Of a stretch of 64,000 nucleotides of DNA, positions 1 to 10,934 are shown piece after piece (the stretch's first letter is position 1; the number at the start of each line of letters is the position of its first letter). Source of the stretch: Zygaena filipendulae (Eukaryota; Arthropoda; Insecta; Lepidoptera; Zygaenidae); contig OU015650.1 in NCBI GenBank assembly GCA_907165275.2, forward strand, positions 13,050,001 to 13,114,000, given 5' to 3'. The translations under genes were made by a program, and so were the position numbers. Under the pieces are notes generated by a model. That model saw nothing but the letters and a program-made list of their open reading frames with translations. It was not told the origin of the DNA and did not search any database.

Positions 1-992
1 ATTATTAGTAATAAGATATACCTACTTACATAACATATAACACATAACACATGTCATTAATCATTATTATTGTGTGCATTGTTTTAAACAGAAAAGGACG
101 AGTCTTTTGAAGGATGTTTAGTATAGATTATGTCTGACAACTTATTTTTGTTTTATTGTTTGCCAGGTTATTTTATTTATCTATTAATACCTACCTCTTC
201 TCTCATGGATTTAGGTGATTACCTACTCTGGAATTTAAACGAAACAACTCAAACACTACGATTTTTCTACGATAGTTGACCCGAACTTTACCTGTCGCGC
301 TTGCGACGTCAAATGGGGAACCCCCGAAAAGTTACTTCTTTACTGGTATATCGATGATAATAATGATAATTATTAAGGTTATCTACACGTGTACTTTATG
401 TCGAGGGTAACTTACTGATAAGTAGGTATATTCCTGCTTTTACTCAATGCAGAAATTAAATAGAGAAATAATTCTATACTGAATATTTGGTCATATTTAG
501 GGTATTTTCCTTTCAAACATTTTATTTATTTATGTTTTGGCAACAAACAGTCATACATCTTTTGTAATATTTCGTATTACTATGTTACTTATAGAGTTTT
601 CTTTCATTTTCATCCTGTATAACGAAACATGGTCAAGAACTCAAGACTTCCTTCAAGCATCTGTTGTTACAAGGTCGTTATGAACATTTTATTCCATATG
701 TCTTGAGGTTAGACTCTAGACAAACACATGGATGCCTATTGCCTACATAAAACAAAGCGAATTAATAGTACATATAAATATAAACAGCCTACACATGGAC
801 TTCTGAAGTATTTCCGGTTCTATATCGAGTACCTAGATATAAAACATCTTTCATCAGTAAAAATTATTAAATTATTGATTTCAGTTGCCAGTGTCAAATA
901 AAAAATTAACAAACAGATTTTTAGTCGGATCGGTAAAAATATTATAGTATTATTAATTTATGTTAATATTTTATAATTGTTTTCGTTTCCAG
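1..992. other. Intron or upstream DNA of the eiger gene
   Basis: AT-rich sequence ending in a splice acceptor (tttccag at 986-992). I see no convincing coding exon here; earlier exons of the TNF ligand must lie left of the window. No repeat family shared with the rest of the window was recognised. Confidence 0.5.
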
Positions 993-2381
993 CGAACATT
1001 GGCCCGTGGATGCGCGACGTGGACATATCCTCGAACAACAGCGAGCAGCAAATCGAACTGAACTCGAACATTTTCACTGTTAAAGAGAGCGGTGTTTATA
1101 TGATATACTCGCAAGTGAGTAGCTTATACTGTTATAGCTGCGAATAGTTCCTAAAATAAGTCGCTAAATATCTATAACGGGGCGGCCCGTCTATGTTGTT
1201 TTGTGCGTCTGCGCCGTTTATACCACGTCTATGGTCTGCGCAGTCTTGTTTCAATGCACGTCATTCTTCAGCTGCAATCCCAAGAACTCTGGTGATGACC
1301 TAATTAATAAATAATTGTTGCGTCAATTTTATGGGCATTACACCCGTGTTACATCATTAGCTTTGCATCCTTGTCAATGAAACTTGAGACAGTCATACTC
1401 AACTTTCACTATAGGAGCAATCCTGAAATTACAATCAGTATAACCAGTCACTAAGCGCTTTATCTCTTTATTATGGGCATTTTTATTTCATTTATGTTAT
1501 GTATTTATCGTCTAAAAAAATATGCCACTCTGAGTAAAGATAAAATAAACTTAAAAAAATAACTACAAACTGACTAAAAAATATTTTTTTGGTAAGAAAC
1601 AGTGCCAATCCTTTAACTTTTTTTTAAGAATGACTTTTGCTTTTTTTAAGTGAAAGTGAATTTATGTGTTCCCGCGGGAACTCTTTGATCCGAGATGAAA
1701 AATATACTATGTCACAAAGAATCATTGCATAGAACCGTATTCAGCTCACGCAGGAAACGAAGCTAGATTAATACTGTACTACGTCTCGAACCTTGGCACA
1801 TCCAATAGTTTTTGTGCTTAAATTTCGAACGGATTTTTTAATAAAACCAACGTTGTCTGCGCACACTAGGCGACATGTCGTTGCGTCTTGTCGCCGCGAT
1901 TTCACCGCGAACGAACGTGCGCGCTCCGACTCCCCTAGCTTGTCGTTGCGACTCTGCGACTCTGACGCCAAGTGTGCGGAGCTTTGAACAAAATATATGA
2001 AAATATAGGCCGCAGCCTGTCGCCGCGTCTAGTCGTCGAGCTGTCGCTGTCGAGTGTCGCATAGTGTGCGCTGGCTCTAAGTTCACACTTTTCTGACGGT
2101 GTCGGTGTCCGCCGCAGGTGGTGTACCTGGCGACGAAGCCGAACTGCTACAACATATTCGCGCAGCAGCCGGGCGGCGCGGCGCGCCACGTGGCGACGTG
2201 CGCGACGGGCGCCGACCGCAGCGAGCGGCCCGCGGACCGCGCGCAGATCTCGTGCGGCGCGCAGGCGGTCGCGCGCCTGCGCAGCGGCGACGCCGTCAAC
2301 CTCGTGCAGCGCGAGGCCAACCGCACGCTGTTCCTGCGCCCCGGGTACGCGCACGTCGGCTTCGTCAAACTCGCCCCCTAA
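993..2381 (+). CDS. egr: TNF-family ligand (eiger), last two exons, 5' partial
   Basis: Two exons are visible: 993-1114 and 2118-2381, with donor gtgagt at 1115 and acceptor gccgcag ending at 2117. The first encodes ANIGPWMRDVD...FTVKESGVYMIYSQ and the second starts VVYLATKPNCYNIF and ends YAHVGFVKLAP. The 'G-x-Y-x-I-Y-(A/S)Q' strand followed by a hydrophobic strand, and the terminal 'FVKL', are hallmarks of the TNF homology domain; the PWMRD start matches the Eiger subfamily as I know it. Three cysteines (PNC, ATC, ISC) lie in the second exon. Eiger is a membrane-tethered trimeric ligand for Wengen/Grindelwald receptors upstream of JNK. The cytoplasmic, membrane and stalk exons are outside the window. 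The second exon is much more GC-rich (about 70% by eye) than its surroundings. The TAA stop (2379-2381) lies at the boundary of a MITE. Confidence 0.85.
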
Positions 2382-2593
2382 AAGACCTATTACACTATGC
2401 GGTATCAAGACAGTCTTACTAAGATTTAACTAAGTCTAATCGCATTTAGCCAGTTAGCATCCTAAATTCAGAAGTTAGGATGGTTTGTGACTGACTGAAT
2501 AATTTAGAAGCTTCTGAATTTAAAAGACGTACAGTTGCTTTTAGCTAAATCTTAGTAAGACTGTCTTGATACTGAATAGTGTAATAAGGCCTT
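2381..2593. mobile_element. MITE abutting the eiger stop codon
   Basis: Imperfect terminal inverted repeats of about 50 bp: the left end reads AAAGACCTATTACACT and the reverse complement of the right end reads AAGGCCTTATTACACT. Both continue into TATCAAGACAGTCTTACTAA. A TA lies on each side (2379-2380 and 2594-2595), as expected for a Tc1/mariner-type target duplication. No coding capacity in 213 bp. Confidence 0.75.
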
Positions 2594-2727
2594 TAACTGT
2601 GCCTGCTGGTCGCGTTGGGCCGCGGCTGTGTCGAATCTAAGTACGGTCGGCGGGGTAAGCCAAGTTGACATTCTACAATCGTTAACGCATAGACAACTTG
2701 GCTGACCGCGCAGCATCGAAAATTAGT

Positions 2728-2888
2728 TACGGCCGCACGCAGAGTCGTTAGAGTGATTACTAGTATTTTAGGTAATTTTGTTTTAAAAATCATTACCTAA
2801 AATACTAGTAATCACTCTAACGACTCCGCGTTTAAAAATCATTACTTAAAATTAAGTAATCATTAAAAATGACTGAGTGCAGCCGTTG
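2728..2888. mobile_element. Foldback MITE of the CCGCACTCAGAGTCG family
   Basis: Begins ggccgcacgcagagtcgtt and ends gactgagtgcagccg. An internal palindrome (gtgattactagtattttagg and its complement around ttgttttaaaaat) covers 2750-2825. The same ends recur at 6060-6420 and 27840-28070. Confidence 0.65.
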
Positions 2889-5800
2889 AACGCTTTTGAT
2901 GGTCGATGGGATTTATCATTGCCCTTAGGTCAAGCTACCGAACGTACCGTCATGTCACTTGATCACGATAATTGGACTTGTGATTGGACGATTTCGTGAC
3001 CACGTGACACGACGATACGTTCCGTAGTTTTCTATAGCGATGACGATTATAGATTTTCAACTTGGCTACGGGGGCTGTTGTAATAAGATTCAGTATTAGT
3101 ATTTTTATACGTGTACTGAATGAAAAAGAAATAAGAGGAGGTGGGGAACAGGTCTGCAACACTGGCACAGTCAGTCGGTCTTGGACTCTGTTATTATACG
3201 TGTTAATGAATTGTACGCGCCCAATATTGTATTATAAATAATTTTGACATGGGCTGAAAAAATAAAAAAAAATAAAAATAATAACCTAATATTAAAACAT
3301 GGTGCGATGGATTCTGAGCAAACTATTTTCTTGTTTTCAGTCAATTCATTAACACGTATACTTGTAAAGTTGTCAAACATGCACCTTACTTTACAATTTT
3401 CACGAACAGGACGAAAATCTTATCGCACAGAGATTCACTTTGACATTGGTAAATATGAAATTTCGGCAACACTAATTCCCGTATTGTTTTTTTTATTCCG
3501 TGGATGCAGGCTTGAGAGGCCCCGCCGTGGTATCCTCGGATGGTACCTGAGAATGCTTAAAACGGGAGTAGTCAAATATACTCGTCCGTACAGTCGGCTG
3601 CAGAAATACATATGTATACACTTTTGAAAGCCATTGAATCTTATTGCAATAGTGATAGAGTTCAAATACTGACCAAAATGTATACATATTGGTGCTGGTG
3701 ACTGTACATGTCTTACTAGCTCGTGTCGTGGCCTTAACTTTTGGTTTTGACTTGGTCAAAACAGACTACGGACATATTCGTCGTTGACTTTTTGAATGAT
3801 CCCACTGATATACATACATATCTTAATTTAACTTGTAAAAATATGATACGTAGAGTTTAAAGATTTATTTGTGTAAATATATTATACAAAATTTTCGATG
3901 AAAACCACTGCCAATACACGTAAGGGATTCGGTGCAGTCGAGTTTAGTACCTATGTTAGGTATGTAAAATGTTTGACATTTAGTATAAAAGCCTAGTTAG
4001 TTATTAATAAAAATAATCTAATAATATCTAGTTTATGTATGATTAAATTATCATTCAGAACATAAGTGATAGATAACATTGTTATTGTTAGAATTATATC
4101 AATATCAAGCGCGGCATTCGTGATTTCAGGTAATCTTTGTTTTCAAACATTGATATAACGAGTCATTGTGTCTAACTTTGTATCTAAAAAGCTTGGTATT
4201 AAACCGCTCGCTCGCTAGAAATCTTTTTAAAGCTCATAATATCTATTGAAATGACCAGTCGTTTGTCAGATAAGTGGTCAAGTGCAATTTTTAAAACTTA
4301 CCAGGTGGGACGTCATTAATAATAATAATAAACCTCACAACACACAGATGTACTTACCCACACCAAGCTACAAGCTTGTGACGTGGCAACCAAGCAAACT
4401 TTGTCAAATGTTTCAATGCTATCACAGGAATGCGTTTCTCCGAGGCCATTAATCATTATCACCAAACGACATTCCTTGAAATCCGAGTTACTTTATCTGT
4501 GCCATTATTCACGTGGTATGTCTATTTTTGTTTTATTTCAAGATAAAACTCTTCATTCTCCGGGAGGGCAAACATTTTTTGTTATATTTATGGTTATACT
4601 GATACTGATTTGGTATGGTTCGATAAGAACATAACTTGTAACTCTCCCTGCACACTGTGGCGCGGGCGTCCGTATACCGTACAACAGAATGCAGGCATTC
4701 GCGTTCGCTTGCTATGTAGTGCAGTTCTCTTGTTTTTAGGTAATCGTGAAACATCCGCAAGCGAGCAATTTGGTACACACTAAAGTGCTAAACCATAATA
4801 TAATTATAATAGGGGGTTGTTTTGACTTTTTTAGATTATACATTAAAAAAACAATTCCGCTGAACTGAAAACCACTTCCTTTTTTGGAAGTCGGTAAATT
4901 AGATATAGTATAGGCACCGATAGTACTCAACAACGTTGCTCGCTTCAGTGATGTCTGCGACGATACAGTTAGCGTCGGCAATATGTAAACACTTGTCACT
5001 GATAAGATTCGACGGCTGTCAAAGTGATTACATATTTTTGATGCTGACTGTTCCTACATCATAGAATTTCATAGCTGGGTCCAAATATTAGAAATTACTA
5101 TTCTGTAAGCCATTGGAAACGTTGTAAATATGTTTTTTGAAGTGAAACTTTTTTTAAAAGAAGGGAGAGACAATTTTTGTGGCGCGTTATCTTAACTCGC
5201 CGTGTTATGGTCATAGGGTCAAGTTTTACTCTAAAAAAATACATTTACCACGTTTCTTATGGCATAAAGAATAATACTTTTTAAAATTTTGGCATCTAGA
5301 ACGTTTGGAAATGCGTTTTTGGGACGCGCGTTATGGGCAAGGAATGTTGTTAGTCATAGTGAATAAGGGCCCTGATTTGTTAAGTGTATCGGGGATCCGG
5401 ACGCGAAAGTAGGCTCTCTTAAGTCTCTTTGTATGACTAAACTCGACTGCTCTCCATCTCAATCGACACGAAAGATTAATGAATAAAAACTTAATAGGTA
5501 TCTATTTTTACTGTAGTTTACAACCGTCGGTGCTAAAGTGTGATGTTAGGCTTCGAAAACGTATTGTGATCGAAGGATATAGGTGTATAAACATGTACAT
5601 GGAAAAACTTAATTATTATACTGTTACAATAAAATTATACCATTAGTTGCATAGTACTAGTGACGTCCGGCGAGTAAGGTTAGATACAGCGAGTGTTGAA
5701 AATTGGAAAAGCGTATTTTTTTGGATAGCTGATGACTGCAACACCAAGAGATTTGGTCTTACTGCGTAACGATTTCTATTCCACTATCTCATCGATAAAG

Positions 5801-6059
5801 CATATTATAGGGTTAAGGAGTGCGAGAACTCGTCTCATGTATTTATATAAAGTTTAATGTTATTTTTGTGCGTATTTTCATACGTAATGTAGATGTGTTG
5901 TGGTTAGAACCCTGTAACCCAAGTATGGGTTTAAAACCCGGTTGATTACTCATCCATAGTTGTTACCAATGACGCGCTTAAATGGCATATAATATATACG
6001 AATAATCCTCCCCCTCCGCTAAAAGGGCATGATTTTAGTTCAACACATTAACTAACTTA

Positions 6060-6296
6060 CGGCCGCACTCAGAGTCGACTTTAATGATTACTTAGTTAAG
6101 TATAGATTTTTAAAATAAAATTGCCGCAATCAGAGTCGTTCAGTATATTAATGTTAAATGGTATTTAATGAGATGTAACTTAATTAGTCAAATGCCAATT
6201 AACATTAATTTATTAAACTTGTCTGATTGCGGCAGTTTTGTTTTAAAAATCTATACTTAACTAAGTAATCATTAAAGTCGACTCTGAGTGCGGCCG
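6060..6296. mobile_element. Foldback MITE with a second family member inserted in it
   Basis: The outer arms are cggccgcactcagagtcgac (from 6060) and its complement (ending 6296), continuing ttaatgattacttagttaag on both sides. Between the arms sits an inner element of the same family, 6122-6236, with ends tgccgcaatcagagtcg and its complement. Two further right-hand ends (tttgagtgcggcagtt) follow at about 6340 and 6400. Confidence 0.75.
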
Positions 6297-7389
6297 TTAA
6301 TTAGTTAATTGTCAATTAACATTAATTAAATGATCATCTTTGAGTGCGGCAGTTTTTTTTTTAATCTTTACTTTTAAAATCAGGTAATCATTAAAACGAC
6401 TTTGAGTGCGGCAGTTAATTCGTTGCGAGTAGGTACTAGGTATATCTGGGTACAGTTTATGTTGTCTAATAAAATAACACTGTATCGGACGTACAATATA
6501 AATTCGACTTTATTACGTACAACGCACAAACTTGATCTTCTTTCTTTCAACTTATTTTCCGCGCACATTTGCATATAGTTGTATAACCTTACTTTTTGGA
6601 CGTTCTAGATAGTAATAATTGTTACCTATAGTTTAAATTTAAGGTGCCATAATTGAAAATAATGAATATACTATACATCACCCTGACATATTGTTCTCGG
6701 TGTATGGTCTTACTTATATATTACAAATATTTAGATAGTATTTGGTGAGTTTACTCATGACTCAATTTTGGCTTCCATTGTCTGTAATTATTATTAGCAA
6801 ATACGGTTTATTGTTCAGTTTTTTTTATATAATGTTTGTGATAAGGAAGTTATTTAATAATTCTGTTTACAAATTAAAAATGAAATAACAAACGACAACG
6901 TTATGTCATTTGTTATTTAATCTTATGCAGACGGTAAGTACCCGCTTTAGTCATTAATCAATTGTTTTAGACTTGCATTGTACGCCATATTAATTTGAGG
7001 GCTCCATTTTTATCTTTATTGACGTGCCTTTAGATGGTGCTGGTGCACTAAGTGCTAGTGACATCGAACTTATACTAAGCCTCCGATTTAGTTTTAACAT
7101 TAAGACATACACTATATTTATATTAGTATATCTTCCCCCTCCCTGTACACATATTTGTAGACAGAATGCACTAAAGGAACACTACCTGGAGGGAAAGTAC
7201 TACCCTAAATAAATAAGTACATAATATGATATATTTTATGATAGCATATTTTACCTAAAAGCTCCATAAAAGTGATTTCATATCTTGTGCCATAGAAATA
7301 TTGGATGTTATTTTTCGAATTTCATTCGGTTCAATTGCCGCCTGAAGCAAGCTATTTCTAAAAAGTCTGTGATATTTATTTTCAAATAA

Positions 7390-7624
7390 GGACGCAGATA
7401 AGCAATAACATTTTAACCCACAAAACGAAGTTATTGATTTAGAACGATTTATTGAGAGTTATAAAACGTTTTTTAATTATGTGTTTACCTTATTACATTG
7501 TTTAAATGTGTAACTAAATATTGAACATAAAAATGTTGAAACAAAATGGCGCTATAATTTTAAAACTTTAATTTCCTCAAAATTTCTCCAGTATGGGTTA
7601 ACACACTATTGCTTATCTATGTCC
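7390..7624 (+). mobile_element. GGAC-ended MITE, copy 1 (235 bp)
   Basis: Ends ggacgcagataagcaataac and gcttatctatgtcc; flanked by a 4-bp duplication ATAA on both sides. Shares nearly its whole length with copies at 25134-25372 and 45814-46048. No coding capacity. Confidence 0.85.
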
Positions 7625-7846
7625 ATAAATGTTTTATTTTAGGTGCAATTGACTATCTTGAAATATTTTGGGGAACTTTCTCTTCGGGTAGGTTCGTTTA
7701 TTATATATCGATGAATTTTTTTACTCAATTATCCAAGAAAACTGAAATGAAAGCGCAAGGAACAAAAAGAAGGTGATTCTTTGAACTGTCGCCGATTCGC
7801 CGACATATCAAAAATGTAACTCACTAGCTTAAAACCACATTGTCAA

Positions 7847-8075
7847 GTTTTTCATTTTGTATTATGAAAGGGTAAACTATCGCCCTTCGATTAAAAATTA
7901 CATAGTCTATAGATTTACTTATAAATTAGTGTTCAAGTTTGCATTTACCTCCCGCCGCGCTCTATCGTACCGCGATCGATAATGGCGGGCGCCAATTTAT
8001 AAGTAAATCTATAGACTATGTAATTTTCAATCGAAGGGCGATAGTTTACCCCTTTCATGTCACAAAATGAAAAAC
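7847..8075. mobile_element. Foldback MITE with about 80-bp arms
   Basis: The arms 7847-7928 and 7993-8075 are inverted copies (for example tctatagatttacttataaa and its complement) with only a few mismatches. The 64-bp loop is GC-richer. No open reading frame. Confidence 0.8.
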
Positions 8076-8121
8076 CAAACAAAACTTAACTTAAAACTTC
8101 AAGCGACTACACATGGCTCGG

Positions 8122-8763
8122 AAATCAGAGGCAATATCGGTGGTAATGTTGCCAGGTTGCAAAACCTAATAGCCGGACAGACCAGCCAGCAAAAAGGTCG
8201 GACACCCTACATTATTGAGGATTACTTATAATCCCCAATAATTTAGTGCGTCCTCGATAATGTGGGTCTGGCCTTTTTACTCAAATGTCCGGCCAAACTG
8301 GCTGGTCTGTCCCGCTATTAGGTTTGGCGACCTGGCAACATTACTCCCAATATCGCCTCTGGGGGATCTTTTGGCGGGATTTCTAGCAGAGTGGACGTCA
8401 GTTTTATTTCTTTGTTTTGCAAATTAGTTTATCGTGATTAATATTGTGTGATTATGGTGGATTTTGCGTAATAGTGATCCATTAGTGATGAACAGTGTCC
8501 GGAAGCAGTGAAATAAGATGAAATAGGGCGTTCATCGGGAGGTATTCGTTTTACTATACAACTTCCCACAGAGCGTCCTATTAAGGTTCAACTGTGAAGA
8601 TTTGCTGCCAAAAGTTCCGGTAAAGCATCGAAATGCATCTCACCAATGCATTTCGATGTAAATAACTTCAGAAGAAGAAAAATACTAATGAATTAGCTAT
8701 ATGGACTAAGTTTCCTTCTGCCTTCCCCGAGAGGGGTAAACTTCACCTATCGCCTCTGATTTT
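8122..8763. mobile_element. Composite foldback element
   Basis: Outer ends are aaatcagaggc (8122) and gcctctgattt (ending 8763). Inside, 8126-8361 is a foldback with arms of about 75 bp carrying ggtctgtcc/ggacagacc blocks. The right part contains the hairpin repeat gaaatgcatc...gatgcatttc (8630-8654) and a terminal small hairpin ccccgagagggg that recur at 41998-42105 and 61685-61825. Confidence 0.6.
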
Positions 8764-10059
8764 AGGGCCGTGTGTACCCGCTTTTATACTAACTACTAGT
8801 AATGTATATAAATATGTTGTAAGATATAATATTATACAATACTATTACTTTTTGTAAGTCTATAACACTAAAAACTTGGTACTTGAACTACATTTATATA
8901 GAATAGGTTAAAGATGTTTTCTGTTGTAGCGTTGGGTAGACAATTTGTTTTTCAAAATATGACGTTCGAAAACAGCAATATTTTTAAAACCGTGTTTAAT
9001 TGTTAGCAGTTCATGTAGGGTTAATTGTACATTAAAAGGTAGTTTAGAAGACGAAGTGTCATGTATAAGTAGTTGGTAGTTATTATTTAGTATGTAGTAT
9101 GAGTACTAACCCCCAAGTCTTAGATTAGTTACCACAAACGAAAGTGTTGGCGGGTTAATTTATTTTTATATGAAAATTGATCTCTGAATTTCTAAAATTT
9201 AAACACATTATCAAACACACAAGTCTGTTAATTTTTTGTTTGTAAAAGCTTATTACGTATTAATGATAATGTAACATAATTTTCCATGATATATTTTCTA
9301 CTCTATATGGGGTGCTATGTTCAGAAATGGTATAGCTGTGAAAACACAGTGCTGGAGTATGTACTTTATGAAAACTTGCGAGAAAAAATGCGTAGGTAAT
9401 GGCGTAAATGGAATACGTAAATAAACACGCCAAATCAAACGTGATTAATTTAAGTGAAATTCTAGCTTTGTCAATATCTAGAAAATATCAATCCTTTCTT
9501 TAAATTGATCTGGATTTTCCAAATTCTCAAATTAAAAAAAAGCATTCGAAGGCTACTTTCATTCTGTAGTCAAATTTTGTCCGCTATCAGAACATCGATG
9601 TATTGCTCAAATTACATAATTATTATAACCGAAAACTAAACTACTCCTTAGTAGATTGAGGCTACATAGCCCCATATTCCTTAATTGCTCAAAAGCATTG
9701 TCTTAGTAAATAATCGTACCTACTTAAGTTCGTTGTTAAAGTTGGATAAGTACCTACTTAATTATTGTAAATGTTATGGTAATATTTTTACAATATCCTC
9801 TTTATTTTTCATAAGAATTATTTCTTACAATTCATTTTTTTTGTATGTACTATGTGATTTTTAAATAAAAACAACAAATATAATCCCGCTTTTATTGACA
9901 TGCTGTACAAATTTTTATTAGATGACCATAAACTTATTATTTACTAGCTGTTCCCGCATTAATTTCAGAGTTCTTTTCTTTCTTCTTTTTTATGAACTTT
10001 CGCATATAATGTATTTAGCCAGTTTCAAGTAAAATTAATTAGATCAATGTATGTTCTAA

Positions 10060-10435
10060 AAACTAAAAAACTAAAAATAAAAAGCTAAAAATAACAAAAT
10101 TCCGATTTAATCCAAAAGACAAAAACACACGTAATATTATTATTGGTTTGTGCTACCACTGATCGGTTTGAATTCGGTGACAAGCCCGCTGGTGTCTGCC
10201 TACTTGGGTTGTTCTGCTCACGAAGAGCTGGTGGCGGGAGTCAACTTAGCCCATCTTCCCCCTCCATATTTGGCTTGTCACCGACTTCATACCGATCAGT
10301 GGTAGCACAGCACAAACCAATAATAATATTACGTGTGTTTTTGTCTTTTGGATTAAATCGGAATTTTGTTATTTTTAGCTTTTTATTTTTAGTTTTGTGT
10401 TTTTGGAAGTCGGTTTTAATTTTTTTGTTAAAATT
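10060..10435. mobile_element. Foldback MITE, copy 1
   Basis: Long inverted arms: 'aaaattccgatttaatccaa ... gtgctaccactgatcgg' on the left and its complement on the right, about 110 bp each. The loop contains 'cttgggttgttctgctcacg'. A second copy lies at 35250-35630, where the loop is in the opposite orientation. Confidence 0.8.
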
Positions 10436-10934
10436 TTGTTTATTTATTTCATCCATACATTTTTTCTGAAGTATGGAAGTTGCGACAGCCTGGTGTAATT
10501 AGCGTAATGGACGAACACAGCAAACGAGAAATCATACGAAGGGTGGGTAACCGCCGACGCGCCGTTTAATTAACAAAACTGATTTGGTCGCCACCACAGG
10601 AGAACATGTCGCCACGTTCCATTTTACGAAAGTTTGTATTTTAACTTTGACATTTGTGATTTGATTAGACGCAGCCATAGCCCATAACCTCAAAAATTTC
10701 TTTTGAAAACTAGCAACAGTCAGCGTAGTTAATTTAATTTTTCAGTAATTAATGAAATAGTGCAGAAATAATTTTTGAACTAAAAAAAGATAATCTTTGG
10801 ACATTTAGTATAAATTATAATTGATTTTGCAATTGAAAAAGAACACTTCGCTCACTGTCAAAAGAGATCACTACCAAAAGGTTTATCCGTTTTGTTTACT
10901 TTTATTTAGGTATTCCAATATTTATTGAACCAGA

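Larger units (their letters stand above)
2596..10934. other. 8.3 kb repeat-rich intergenic region between eiger and mRpS31
   Basis: No exon with convincing coding character was found. It holds several MITEs and foldbacks listed separately. A fragment at 2922-3085 (ending caacttggctacgggggctg) matches the ends of the foldback at 50912-51313. An inverted repeat of 17 bp (tacgtgttaatgaattg) spans 3198-3360. 'gtcatagtgaataagggccc' at 5353 recurs at 21943. The remainder is simple AT-rich DNA. Confidence 0.55.

Noticed and set aside
1768..2422. Several overlapping frames of 64-157 codons on both strands
   Set aside because: They are by-products of the GC-rich eiger exon and its flank; only the 2118-2381 frame shows protein-family features and good splice borders.
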